Positions 1 through 7,767 of a stretch of DNA of 19,809 bases are shown here, piece by piece. Numbering within the stretch: position 1 is the first letter of the stretch; each line of letters begins with the position of its first letter. The notes beneath the pieces were generated by a model. It worked only from the letters and a program-made list of their open reading frames with translations, was not told the DNA's origin and ran no database searches. The stretch is from Bacteroidales bacterium UBA1733 (GTDB lineage Bacteria; Bacteroidota; Bacteroidia; Bacteroidales; UBA3663): the NCBI GenBank assembly GCA_002315795.1, contig DCIF01000102.1, positions 13,658 through 33,466 on the forward strand, read 5' to 3'. The translations under genes were made by a program, and so were the position numbers.

Positions 1-21
1 TTTTATAAAACAAATCGTACT

Positions 22-834
22 ATGAGACAGAAAATCAATGAAACCGCACAGTATATTTTGAGTCGTACCGCCATGCGTCCTAAGACTGCTATCATTCTGG
101 GAACGGGTCTTGGCCAGCTCGCTACTCAGATTGAGGATGCAGAGTCTATTCCTTACGAGGAGATTCCTAACATGCCAGTAAGCACCGTCGAAGGTCATAG
201 TGGCAAACTCATCTTCGGACATCTTGGTGGTAAGGAGATCATGGCAATGCAGGGTCGTTTTCACTACTATGAAGGATATGACATGAAGGAAGTCACCTTC
301 CCGGTTCGTGTCATGAAGGCTTGTGGCATTGAGACACTCTTTGTCAGCAATGCTGCTGGTGGCATGAACAGTTCGTTCCGTATCGGCGACCTGATGATTA
401 TTGACGATCATATCAATCTTTTCCCTGAGCATCCACTCCGTGGTAAGAACGATCCGGAACTCGGTGTGCGTTTCCCAGATATGCATGAAGCATACGACCA
501 GAAGCTCATTGCTTTGGCCGAGAAGATTGCTGTTGAGAAGAACATCCATCTCCAGAAGGGTGTTTATGTAGGAACTCAGGGTCCGACGTTCGAGACTCGT
601 GCCGAATATACATACTTCCGCGCTATCGGAGGTGATGCCGTAGGTATGAGTACTGTTCCAGAGGTAATCGTGGCACGTCATGCAGGTATCAAGGTCTTTG
701 GCGTCAGTGTCATTACCGATCTTGGAGGTTTTGGCGTCCCGATGGAAGCTACCCACGAGGAGGTACAGGAAGCAGCGAATGCCGCTCAGCCACTCATGAC
801 TACCATCATGAGCGAGATGATCAAGCGTAGCTGA
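22..834 (+). CDS. punA: Purine nucleoside phosphorylase, PNP-I/trimeric family
   Basis: Cytosolic purine salvage enzyme: it splits purine (deoxy)nucleosides with phosphate into free base and (deoxy)ribose-1-phosphate. At 270 residues it has the usual length of the trimeric, human-type family. Visible landmarks are the phosphate loop GTGLG (residues 27-31), EGHSG (57-61), MQGRFHYYEGY with H81, NAAGG (110-114), GTQGPTFETRAE (184-195) with the base-binding E191, and M209. The residue that is the purine-binding Asn in human PNP (Asn243, in ITN) is Asp233 here (ITD), with H245 in the position of the sugar-binding His. That swap could widen use towards 6-aminopurines; this is inference from human mutant data. 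The ATG at 22 is the natural start. thiL follows 18 bases later, so the genes are probably co-transcribed. Bases 1-21 hold no recognisable feature. Confidence 0.93.
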   Translation: MRQKINETAQYILSRTAMRPKTAIILGTGLGQLATQIEDAESIPYEEIPNMPVSTVEGHSGKLIFGHLGGKEIMAMQGRFHYYEGYDMKEVTFPVRVMKACGIETLFVSNAAGGMNSSFRIGDLMIIDDHINLFPEHPLRGKNDPELGVRFPDMHEAYDQKLIALAEKIAVEKNIHLQKGVYVGTQGPTFETRAEYTYFRAIGGDAVGMSTVPEVIVARHAGIKVFGVSVITDLGGFGVPMEATHEEVQEAANAAQPLMTTIMSEMIKRS

Positions 835-852
835 TTATTTAAGTTTTAGAAA

Positions 853-1932
853 ATGGAAATTAGCGAATATGGAGAGTTCGGCCTGATCAGACATCTGACA
901 GAGAACTTTCCTTTGAAACAAGAATCTTCAATTTACGGCGTAGGCGATGACTGCGCCGTAATTAGTAATAATGCCTCTGAGGGACAGACGGTCGTAACTA
1001 CAGACCTTTTGCTGGAAGGCATTCATTTTGACTTGACTTACTGTCCTTTGCGTCATCTTGGCTATAAGGCTGTAGCCGTCAATGTCAGCGATGTGTATGC
1101 CATGATGGGAACCCCTCGCCAGATTACGGTCAGCTTAGGCATCAGCAAGCGTTTCAAGGTAGAGGATCTTGAGGAGCTTTATGCTGGTATGCGTCTGGCT
1201 TGTGATGTATATGGCGTGGATCTGGTGGGTGGAGACACATCTGCTTCGATGACCGGACTGACCATCAGCATTACGGCTATTGGTGTGGCTGAGAACCCTG
1301 TGTATCGTAATGGTGCACGTCCTAATGATCTGATCTGTGTAAGTGGCGACCTCGGTGCCGCGTATATGGGACTTCAGTTGCTCGAGCGCGAGAAAGCTAT
1401 GTTCTGGAATGAGTATCGCCAGTGGCAGCGTGAGACAAATAATGGTGCAGATGGCAGTCAGGCACCACTGTTCAAGCCGAAGTTTGAAGGACGGGAATAT
1501 CTCCTGGAACGTCAGCTTAAACCAGAGGCTCGTAAGGATATTGTCAAGGCATTGCGCGAAGCTGGTATTACACCAACAGCTATGATGGATGTCAGTGACG
1601 GTCTTTCAAGCGAACTGTTGCACATCTGTAAGCAGAGTAAGGTAGGTTGTCGTATCTATGAGGAACGTATCCCGATTGATTATCAGACCGCTGTGCAGGC
1701 CGAAGAGTTCAATCTCAACGTTACGACCGCAGCCATGAATGGTGGAGAGGATTATGAATTGCTCTTCACGGTACCATTGACTCAGAATGAACTCATTTCA
1801 CAGATTCCAGGCATTCGCCTTATCGGACATATCACCGACGAGAAGCTGGGAGCTGCGATGATCACTCGTGATGGTCAGTCTGAAGTAACGCTCAAAGCAC
1901 AAGGCTGGAACGCATTTTCTAAGCAAGAATGA
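853..1932 (+). CDS. thiL: Thiamine-monophosphate kinase
   Basis: Phosphorylates thiamine monophosphate with ATP to give the cofactor thiamine diphosphate, the last step of thiamine synthesis. It belongs to the AIR-synthase/PurM-like superfamily. The family's Asp-rich metal and nucleotide sites are all present: GVGDDCAV (29-36), [13 protein letters not shown] (48-60), [10 protein letters not shown] (77-86), GGDTS (126-130), [10 protein letters not shown] (164-173), [11 protein letters not shown] (245-255) and NGGEDYELL (296-304). At 359 residues it is longer than the roughly 325 of E. coli ThiL. Much of the extra length is a charged insertion at about residues 178-218, between the SGDLG helix and the C-terminal PurM-like lobe. 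The stop TGA shares four bases (ATGA) with the mnmA start, which implies translational coupling. The kinase assignment is firm; a role for the insertion is unknown. Confidence 0.95.
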   Translation: MEISEYGEFGLIRHLTENFPLKQESSIYGVGDDCAVISNNASEGQTVVTTDLLLEGIHFDLTYCPLRHLGYKAVAVNVSDVYAMMGTPRQITVSLGISKRFKVEDLEELYAGMRLACDVYGVDLVGGDTSASMTGLTISITAIGVAENPVYRNGARPNDLICVSGDLGAAYMGLQLLEREKAMFWNEYRQWQRETNNGADGSQAPLFKPKFEGREYLLERQLKPEARKDIVKALREAGITPTAMMDVSDGLSSELLHICKQSKVGCRIYEERIPIDYQTAVQAEEFNLNVTTAAMNGGEDYELLFTVPLTQNELISQIPGIRLIGHITDEKLGAAMITRDGQSEVTLKAQGWNAFSKQE

Positions 1933-3035
1933 ATATTGCAGCATTATTAAGTGGCGGTGTAGATAGCAGCGTAGCCGTCCATCTGCTCTGTGAACAAGGG
2001 TTGAAGCCAGACCTCTTTTATATCAAGATTGGTATGAATGAGGATGGCTATTCATGTCCGCAGGAAGAGGATCTTGAGATCGTCAAGGCCATGGCACGCC
2101 GTTATGGTCTTCGCTATGATGTGGTAGATCTCCAGCATGAGTATTGGGACAACGTAGTCTCATATACGATCGATAAGGTGCGTCGTGGCTTTACTCCTAA
2201 TCCGGATGTGATGTGTAACCGACTCATTAAGTTCGGTGCTTTTGATCAGAAAGTAGGACATCTCTATGACAAGACCGCCACAGGTCACTATGCTACGATC
2301 GTAGAAGAATGTGGTTATTCTTTCCTGGGAACGACGCCAGATCCTGTCAAAGACCAGACCGATTTCCTGGCTCAGCTGACCGGTCTTCAGGTCAGCCATA
2401 GCCTTTTCCCTATAGGAGCCATGGCCAAAGGTGAGGTTCGACGGATTGCGGAGGAGGCCAAACTCCCATCGGCTCATCGAAAGGATTCTCAGGGTATCTG
2501 CTTCTTGGGGAAAATCAACTATAATGAGTTTATTGAGCGTTTCCTTGGTAAGAAAGAAGGTCCGATCATTGAACTTGAGACCGGCAAGGTCTTAGGGACA
2601 CATCAGGGATTCTGGTTCCATACCATCGGCCAACGAAAAGGTCTGTACTTGAGTGGCGGACCCTGGTTTGTCATTAAGAAAGATATTGATCAGAACATCA
2701 TTTATGTCAGCCGAGGATACGATCCTGAGGCGCAGAAGCAGGATTGGCTCGTGATGCGAGACATGCACTGGATAACGCTCGATCCGTTTGCTTTAGCAGA
2801 TGATAAAAGACAGTTATTACGTATTTCTTCAAACGAAGAGACCCGCATTCCCGTGTTATTTAAGATCCGTCACGTGGCAGAGCTCCGTTCGGGAATCCTG
2901 ACGGCTCGTCCTGATGGCAGTTACTTCCTGCAGATGGAAGAAAAGACCAATGGTGTGGCTCCTGGACAGTTCTGTGTGATCTATACTCCTGACGGTCGTA
3001 TCTGTTTAGGCAGTGGCGAAATCGCTTGGGAATGA
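1929..3035 (+). CDS. mnmA: tRNA-specific 2-thiouridylase MnmA
   Basis: ATP-dependent sulfurtransferase that makes 2-thiouridine at wobble position 34 of tRNAs for Lys, Glu and Gln. Seen in the sequence: an N-terminal PP-loop SGGVDSS (8-14) for adenylation of the target uridine; the first active-site cysteine C96 in [15 protein letters not shown] (89-103); TGHYA (118-122); [10 protein letters not shown] (141-150); the second, persulfide-carrying cysteine C191 in SQGICFLG (187-194); TIGQRKGL (232-239); and the C-terminal beta-barrel ending in APGQFCVIY and GSGEIAWE. The length of 368 matches the family. The loop after the first strand ([14 protein letters not shown]) departs from the WxDDD...C form of enterobacterial MnmA. 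Bacteroidetes often carry more than one MnmA-like protein, so this may be one of several paralogues. It overlaps thiL by ATGA and ends the operon, before the hairpin array at 3071. Confidence 0.9.
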   Translation: MNIAALLSGGVDSSVAVHLLCEQGLKPDLFYIKIGMNEDGYSCPQEEDLEIVKAMARRYGLRYDVVDLQHEYWDNVVSYTIDKVRRGFTPNPDVMCNRLIKFGAFDQKVGHLYDKTATGHYATIVEECGYSFLGTTPDPVKDQTDFLAQLTGLQVSHSLFPIGAMAKGEVRRIAEEAKLPSAHRKDSQGICFLGKINYNEFIERFLGKKEGPIIELETGKVLGTHQGFWFHTIGQRKGLYLSGGPWFVIKKDIDQNIIYVSRGYDPEAQKQDWLVMRDMHWITLDPFALADDKRQLLRISSNEETRIPVLFKIRHVAELRSGILTARPDGSYFLQMEEKTNGVAPGQFCVIYTPDGRICLGSGEIAWE

Positions 3036-3070
3036 ATATTATCTGCATAAGTCATTTGCGGTATTATTAT

Positions 3071-3112
3071 CCGGTTTCAGAGACCTCTGAAACCGGATTT
3101 TGATTTCTTTTT
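3071..3112 (+). terminator. Probable terminator of the punA-thiL-mnmA operon (first unit of array A)
   Basis: A perfect 12-bp inverted repeat (3071-3082 with 3085-3096) lies 35 bases after the mnmA stop and is followed by ATTTTGATTTCTTTTT. The hairpin plus interrupted T tract is intrinsic-terminator-like. The next units repeat the arrangement at 3113 and 3155, so transcripts that escape the first would meet further ones. Confidence 0.6.
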
Positions 3113-3238
3113 CCGGTTTCGTTGGTCGATGAAACCGGATTGTGAAATCAGTTTCCGTTTTCCGTGATCGATGAAGACGGAACTTGATTTCTTTTTCCGA
3201 TTTCATGCATCAAGGATTCCTATTATGTCCATTTAAGT
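3071..3238 (+). repeat. Tandem hairpin array A, 42-bp period, three good units plus a decayed fourth
   Basis: Units begin at 3071, 3113, 3155 and 3197, exactly 42 bp apart. Each of the first three is a 26-nt inverted repeat (3071-3096, 3113-3138, 3155-3180) followed by a 16-nt mostly T-rich tail. Stem of unit 1: CCGGTTTCAGAG / CTCTGAAACCGG around a 2-nt centre, perfect over 12 bp. Stem of unit 2: CCGGTTTC / GAAACCGG with a 10-nt loop. Stem of unit 3: CCGTTTTC / GAAGACGG. Relative to units 1 and 2, unit 3 replaces a G-C pair by T-A on both arms at once and adds one G-T wobble, so the stem survives sequence drift. Unit 4 keeps the left arm (CCGATTTC) but not the right. Unit 1 matches unit 2 at about 30 of 42 positions. 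There are no unique spacers, so this is not CRISPR. Confidence 0.85.
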
Positions 3239-3269
3239 GCTCTTTCAGTACCTTGGAGAGCACTTTTTT
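3235..3269 (+). terminator. Rho-independent terminator-like hairpin
   Basis: AAGTGCTCT (3235-3243) pairs perfectly with AGAGCACTT (3257-3265) across a 13-nt loop. The run of T continues to 3269. It follows array A directly and sits about 190 bp upstream of the lipoprotein gene, so it probably finally insulates the upstream operon from that gene. Its left arm overlaps the decayed fourth repeat unit. Confidence 0.7.
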
Positions 3270-3458
3270 GTGTTTTGCCTTTTCTTTTGTTATGTATGAG
3301 TAGCAAATCTGAATATTGAAGATAATCTTTCTTTTCTTTTGCATCATTGTAGATGGCTGAGGCGAGACATTCCTATTATTATGTAACTTTGTTATACATC
3401 GCACTTCAATGATAATATTTATACAATACAAAATTATAAACATACAATATCGAAAAAC
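3270..3458 (+). other. AT-rich leader between terminator and lipoprotein gene
   Basis: This stretch has no convincing coding potential on either strand; a 77-codon minus-strand frame runs through it but has no recognisable features. It is T-rich at the start and A-rich near the gene, as expected of a Bacteroidetes promoter and 5' leader. The only promoter-like element I can point to is the TAACTTTG at 3384. I see no riboswitch, tRNA or further hairpin array. Confidence 0.5.
3384..3391 (+). promoter_or_regulatory. Candidate Bacteroidetes -7 box for the lipoprotein gene
   Basis: TAACTTTG fits the TAnnTTTG consensus used by the primary sigma factor of Bacteroidetes, and lies about 68 bases before the ATG at 3459. 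There is no good TTTG -33 element at the usual distance upstream, so the call is weak. Confidence 0.3.
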
Positions 3459-4832
3459 ATGGAAAGACCATTGATGTCCATGGCTATTTTAGCACTTATC
3501 CCCTTCTATTTCTCCTCGTGCTTTCAACCTTTAGCAGAGGATGTGGAGAAGAATATCGAAGCAGAAGAGTCGAATAAGGCCAAAACAACAATAAAGTTGA
3601 CAACTCGTAGTGCCACAGGAGTGATTGACTATCCGGTGCTGGTCCTCGCGTATGATGACGAGGGAAACAAAAGAGCGCAGGAAGTCATAGCATCAGAGTC
3701 AGACCAACTTAAAATGAAACTACCGGTAGGAAACTATCGTATTTCTGCACTTACTGGACATGCAGCTCATTCAGAACCTGCGGATTATTCTCTCTCGGAT
3801 GCAGTCATTTCTATTCCTCAGGTGGGATATGCTACCAAACCGCTGTTTGTTGGCTTTGCAGATGTTCAGTTAGAAGAGAATGCGGCCAATGTAGATGTCA
3901 TAATGAGTAGTCGAAGTGCCTCTTTCTCGGTGTCATTGAAGGATTTGCCTGCGACTGTGAGTGAAGCAAGTATGAGTATTGCCAAGCAATATGGCGGTTT
4001 TGGCATGGATGGTCAATATTCGTCAGCGGTTATTGCGAGAGTCAGTTTTGAGAAGGACGCAAATAATGTCTGGAAGACAGAAACTATCTACGTTCTGCCG
4101 GGAGCGGAATCTCAGACGGTAATGACGATTTCAATTACGGATAATGGGGAGCAATATAGTTATGGTTATACCGTCAATGAGCCACTTTCGGCCGCTCAGC
4201 CTTATACGCTCACTGGAATCTATAAATCTGGCGAACGCTTGCAGAGTTTTGACTTGATTGGTTCTTTGTCTGTAGATAGTTGGAAAGACCCGAAAACATA
4301 TACTTTCGAATTCGGTGAAGGTGCATCCTCAGATAATCAGGTGGATGATGACGTGCCAGATAATGAGACCGTGGAGCAGATTCCTTCGGCTCTGACCCTC
4401 TGGGACGGCCATGTGATTGCATTGGTAATGAATCAGACCTCTACCGAAGCCGATCTGCTGCTCATCAGCTTAAAACAGTATTCTAAGGTCTATTCAGCCA
4501 ACGCTTCTGGCCATGAGCGGGATGCTCTCAACCTGGCTGCTGCTTATAATGAGGATGGTATGACAGGATGGAAGATACCTTCGAACTACGAGATTCAGCA
4601 GTTGAAGCAGTGGTACGCTGATAGCAACCTCAGTTATCTGAATAACGTCATCACGCCACTCGGAGGAGATGCTATGGTATTAAAGTCTGGTAGTGAAAAT
4701 GCGCGCTATCTTTGTGATGATGCGATTCAGGCCATCGGTTTTGTGAGTGGCTCTTCTATTCTGAACGCCGGTACTTCTGCTAAATATTACTTAAGATTAG
4801 TAAAGAAAGTGCATGTCAGCATAGAACAATAA
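3459..4832 (+). CDS. Putative surface lipoprotein, possibly FimB/Mfa2-like with a C-terminal Fib-succ/DUF1566-like domain
   Basis: I recognise the general type but not a specific gene. The N-terminus (residues 1-20) is hydrophobic and ends in FSSC, a loose lipobox with C21 as the likely lipidated residue. An acidic stretch follows (AEDVE, EAEE), as in Bacteroidetes lipoproteins sent to the cell surface. Residues about 45-160 are beta-rich; TTRSATG, YPVLVLAYDDEG and the LPVGNYRISALTG motif recall Mfa2/FimB-type fimbrial anchor proteins. Residues 160-285 look like a second beta-sandwich. An acidic linker (about 285-310) leads to a C-terminal domain containing GMTGWKIPSNYEIQQLKQWYA (367-387), ending in YYLRLVKK. 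This resembles the 'GWRLPTxxEL' core of Fib-succ-major/DUF1566 domains. Methionines 6 and 8 are alternative starts. It stands alone with its own leader and terminator. Confidence 0.6.
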   Translation: MERPLMSMAILALIPFYFSSCFQPLAEDVEKNIEAEESNKAKTTIKLTTRSATGVIDYPVLVLAYDDEGNKRAQEVIASESDQLKMKLPVGNYRISALTGHAAHSEPADYSLSDAVISIPQVGYATKPLFVGFADVQLEENAANVDVIMSSRSASFSVSLKDLPATVSEASMSIAKQYGGFGMDGQYSSAVIARVSFEKDANNVWKTETIYVLPGAESQTVMTISITDNGEQYSYGYTVNEPLSAAQPYTLTGIYKSGERLQSFDLIGSLSVDSWKDPKTYTFEFGEGASSDNQVDDDVPDNETVEQIPSALTLWDGHVIALVMNQTSTEADLLLISLKQYSKVYSANASGHERDALNLAAAYNEDGMTGWKIPSNYEIQQLKQWYADSNLSYLNNVITPLGGDAMVLKSGSENARYLCDDAIQAIGFVSGSSILNAGTSAKYYLRLVKKVHVSIEQ

Positions 4833-4835
4833 AAG

Positions 4836-4874
4836 AAATGGCACTGCTCCTTATGTGGGTAGTGCCATTTTTTT
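4836..4874. terminator. Bidirectional terminator between convergent genes
   Basis: AAATGGCACT (4836-4845) and AGTGCCATTT (4861-4870) form a perfect 10-bp stem. T continues to 4874 on the plus strand, and CTTTTATTG follows on the minus strand. It begins four bases after the lipoprotein stop. It also covers the end of the opposing acetyltransferase gene, whose last codons form one arm and whose stop (4851-4853) sits in the loop. Confidence 0.85.
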
Positions 4875-5408
4875 ATAAGTCATTCCGAATGCATAGCAAT
4901 CGCAGTAATCTTTGAATCCTAGTGCTTTATAGAGCCGAAGTGCTGGAGGATTATCCGGATCGACCAGCAAGGTAGTGAGCGGAATGCCGAGGTCTTTGGC
5001 ATGTTGTATCTGTGCCGACATTAATCTTTGTGCGATGCCTCTCCCTCTATATTCAGGAAGGACGGCCAGCGAATCAATGTAATACTCGCCAGCTGAGGTT
5101 TCGTCTTCGGCATTCTCAAGATCCATGTCGGCATCTGCTTCAAACAAGGCAAATGTCTTGAGACGTCGCTCATGATAACCCTTGCCATCATAGCAGAGAC
5201 AGAGACCAACGGGTTTTTCTCCATCAAAAGCCAACAATGTGTTCCGATAGGAATACAGAATATCTGTTTCTTGATTACAGATATGTGTGGCAATGTACTC
5301 GAGCATTTGGGGAGAGGGTAGCCGGTGCAATGCACAGCAGACTCCCCAGGCGATGAAAGGGGCATCGGACTGCTCGGCCCATCGGAGTACTATGTTATCA
5401 GTATTCAT
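4851..5408 (-). CDS. GNAT-family N-acetyltransferase
   Basis: A 185-residue acetyl-CoA-dependent acetyltransferase of unknown substrate, either a small molecule or a protein N-terminus. Motif A is clear: YYIDSLAVLPEYRGRGIAQRLM (109-130), with the pyrophosphate-binding RGRGIA at 121-126. Motif B follows as LLVDPDNPPALRLYKALGFKDY (147-168). The middle carries an acidic insertion (ADADMDLENAEDE, 91-103). A longer frame opens upstream at 5474. The start at 5408 is better because its ATG overlaps the stop of the preceding membrane-protein gene as ATGA, a typical coupled start. It is the last gene of the long minus operon, and its final codons lie in the terminator stem. Family confidence is high; substrate is not assignable. 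Confidence 0.85.
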   Translation of the reverse strand: MNTDNIVLRWAEQSDAPFIAWGVCCALHRLPSPQMLEYIATHICNQETDILYSYRNTLLAFDGEKPVGLCLCYDGKGYHERRLKTFALFEADADMDLENAEDETSAGEYYIDSLAVLPEYRGRGIAQRLMSAQIQHAKDLGIPLTTLLVDPDNPPALRLYKALGFKDYCDCYAFGMTYKKMALPT

Positions 5409-6376
5409 ATCAAATCGACTAAGGGAAGAATAGAGATGCCAAGACTGATGACAATTGTCAAGATGGTCCACCATTCATTGGCCGAAGATCTGATATTCGC
5501 CTGATGAATCGTAAGCTGGATACACAGGAACAATGCCAGCTGACTGATGTACAGTGCGGTGTTACTGAGATCAAAGCAGAGAAATATGACTTCTGCAATG
5601 CTCAGTGAAGAGAGAAGTACGATACTGGCACCTGATCTGATACTATGTCCTGTTCCAAGAACCATCGCAGAGAGGCTATAGACGATTACCAGAATCGCCA
5701 ATAAAGCCAGAAAAAGACATTGTCCGAGGGTGAGTCCGGAAAGAATATCTGCATAGTTTATCATATCAAAGATATGCAAGAACTGCAAGATAATCTGATC
5801 TGCTTCGGAAGGAGAGAGGAAGGAGAAAATCAGGAAATAGTCAATCCAGATACCCAAAAGAGCACCAGTGAAGGTGCTAAGAACATTGCGGATACTGGCA
5901 GAGCGCATGTGGAACATGATAAACGGCATCAGTACAAGCCAGAGGATCGTGCGAGGGAAAAGGGTTGCCGTAAGTCCGATGAGCATGCCAATACCTATGC
6001 AGCGTGCTGGAGATTGTTCAGATTGCCATGTGCTGAGTATGAGCGTGATGATAGCCATAAGCGCCAGCAACTGCAGAAGTCCGTGGTAATAGGGGAAGGT
6101 AGGATTGAAATAGAGATACGCAAAATTCTGCGCCATACTCATCAGTGGCCAGGTGATTGCCAGTGCTTTACCTTCGGAGACACCACCTAAGTGGAAGCGT
6201 CCCATCACATACCATAAAACAACGGCGAAAACGCCTCCAACAGCCCAGTTGCACCACAAGTAAACAGGATTAGCGTCGGTCAGGAAAGTCTGACCGACGA
6301 TCAATGCTGCACTCAACAGGATCAACACCACGGTGATGAACTTGTAGCGACTAAGCGGAAACAGAAGCGAATTCAC
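5405..6376 (-). CDS. Polytopic inner-membrane protein of unknown function (DUF6427-like)
   Basis: A 323-residue, very hydrophobic protein with roughly nine to ten membrane segments. They lie near residues 11-31, 39-59, 70-90, 98-116, 127-157, 165-187, 211-240, 249-269, 272-291 and 303-320. Loops are short and there is no signal peptide or enzymatic motif. It resembles the Bacteroidetes membrane proteins annotated as DUF6427, but I hold that only tentatively. The start is GTG at 6376, 27 bases after the purD stop; no ATG lies near this N-terminus. Its stop overlaps the acetyltransferase start by four bases (ATGA), so the two are translationally coupled and may work together. No function can be deduced. 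Confidence 0.7.
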   Translation of the reverse strand: MNSLLFPLSRYKFITVVLILLSAALIVGQTFLTDANPVYLWCNWAVGGVFAVVLWYVMGRFHLGGVSEGKALAITWPLMSMAQNFAYLYFNPTFPYYHGLLQLLALMAIITLILSTWQSEQSPARCIGIGMLIGLTATLFPRTILWLVLMPFIMFHMRSASIRNVLSTFTGALLGIWIDYFLIFSFLSPSEADQIILQFLHIFDMINYADILSGLTLGQCLFLALLAILVIVYSLSAMVLGTGHSIRSGASIVLLSSLSIAEVIFLCFDLSNTALYISQLALFLCIQLTIHQANIRSSANEWWTILTIVISLGISILPLVDLI

Positions 6377-6403
6377 AATAGAGCGATTGTGTTAGGGCAA
6401 TGA

Positions 6404-7747
6404 TCAATCCCAAGCAGCAAGGTCCTTGCCAATGTCGCGACGATAGTATTTGCCTTCAAACTGGATGAGTTCAGCGCCACGCATGCTCTGAGCAAGTGCA
6501 GCAGCACGGTCAGTACCATAAGAGGTAACACAGATAACACGACCGCCAGCGGTGACTGTGGTCTCCTGGTCAGAAGCCGTACCTGCGTGGAAAAGAATCG
6601 ACTTCTGGTTGCTCTCTGCTGGTGATACTACACCCTGTGTGAAGAGAGCATTGTTCATACCAGTCATCACCTTGCCCTTCTCGTATGAGCCAGGATAACC
6701 ACCAGAAACGAGCACCACGGTTACGGCAGCACGAGGATCTTCCTCCAAGGTCTTCTCATGAAGATTGCCAGCAGCGACACCTTCGAGCAGTTCTACAAGA
6801 TCACTCTTGATACGAGGCATGACTACTTCTGTCTCTGGGTCTCCCATACGTACATTGTATTCAATGACCATAGGATCACCAGCATGGTAGTTCTGGATGT
6901 CGCGGTCCATGCGGATGAGTCCCAGGAAGATGAAACCTTTATATTTGAGCTGATCTTTCTTTAATCCTTCGATGGTAGGCTTGACAATCCGCTCTTCAAC
7001 CTTCTGCATGAACTCAGCATTGGCAAAAGGAACAGGAGAGCAGTTGCCCATACCACCTGTGTTGAGGCCGGTATCACCCTCACCAATACGCTTGTAATCC
7101 TTAGCTACTGGCAGGATCTTGTAGTGATCGCCATCGGTCAACACAAATACTGAACATTCGATACCTGACATAAACTCTTCGATGACGACGGTAGCTGATG
7201 CCGCACCGAACATACCATTGAGCATCTCCTTGAGTTCGGTTTTGGCCTCTTCAAGTGTAGGAAGAATGAGTACACCCTTACCTGCTGCCAATCCGTCTGC
7301 CTTCAGAACATAAGGAGCTTGAAGCTGCTCAAGGAACTTGCAGGCCTCGTCATACTCTGCAGCTGTGAAGCTCTGATAACGTGCAGTTGGAATGCCATGG
7401 CGAGTCATGAACTGCTTACAGAAATCCTTTGAGCCTTCCAGTTGAGCCGCTGCTTTGGTAGGACCAATGACTGGGATGGCTGCCAGCTTCTCATTGCTCT
7501 CAAAGAAATCGACGATGCCGTTTACCAATGGATCCTCAGGACCCACCACAACCATGTCAATGGCATTGCTGAGACAGAAGTCTGCGATTTTGTCAAATTC
7601 GTTGACTTTAATCTTAACGTTTTCGCCATACGCAGTAGTGCCAGCGTTACCTGGTGCAATAAAGAGTTTGTCACACTTGGCGCTCTGTGCCAACTTCCAT
7701 GCGATGGCGCATTCACGGCCGCCACTGCCGAGCAAAAGTATATTCAT
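6404..7747 (-). CDS. purD: Phosphoribosylamine-glycine ligase (GAR synthetase)
   Basis: Second step of de novo purine synthesis: joins glycine to 5-phosphoribosylamine using ATP. An ATP-grasp enzyme with the expected parts: N-domain [19 protein letters not shown] (1-19), APGNAGT (31-37) and [11 protein letters not shown] (67-77); ATP-grasp core [13 protein letters not shown] (147-159), [14 protein letters not shown] (188-201) and [15 protein letters not shown] (224-238); metal and signature region [12 protein letters not shown] (296-307). At 447 residues it is slightly longer than E. coli PurD (429). No key residue is missing. It lies 20 bases downstream of the S9 peptidase stop inside the minus operon. 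No other purine synthesis gene is in the window apart from the salvage phosphorylase at 22. Confidence 0.96.
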   Translation of the reverse strand: MNILLLGSGGRECAIAWKLAQSAKCDKLFIAPGNAGTTAYGENVKIKVNEFDKIADFCLSNAIDMVVVGPEDPLVNGIVDFFESNEKLAAIPVIGPTKAAAQLEGSKDFCKQFMTRHGIPTARYQSFTAAEYDEACKFLEQLQAPYVLKADGLAAGKGVLILPTLEEAKTELKEMLNGMFGAASATVVIEEFMSGIECSVFVLTDGDHYKILPVAKDYKRIGEGDTGLNTGGMGNCSPVPFANAEFMQKVEERIVKPTIEGLKKDQLKYKGFIFLGLIRMDRDIQNYHAGDPMVIEYNVRMGDPETEVVMPRIKSDLVELLEGVAAGNLHEKTLEEDPRAAVTVVLVSGGYPGSYEKGKVMTGMNNALFTQGVVSPAESNQKSILFHAGTASDQETTVTAGGRVICVTSYGTDRAAALAQSMRGAELIQFEGKYYRRDIGKDLAAWD

Positions 7748-7767
7748 ACTAAAAAAGAAGGGTAGGG

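Noticed and set aside
3071..3238. CRISPR array
   Set aside because: The 42-bp units are contiguous variants of each other with no unique spacers, each unit is a hairpin with a T tract, and no cas gene is near.
3210..3443. A 77-codon minus-strand frame in the spacer
   Set aside because: It crosses a terminator hairpin and the AT-rich leader, starts in the putative lipoprotein promoter region and has no recognisable motif.
5409..5474. Longer N-terminus for the acetyltransferase
   Set aside because: It would overlap the membrane protein gene by 70 bases and adds no conserved sequence. The ATGA overlap at 5405-5408 is a typical coupled start.
5720..6190. A 156-codon plus-strand frame
   Set aside because: It is antisense to the membrane protein gene; its hydrophilic composition mirrors hydrophobic codons and it has no domain or promoter.
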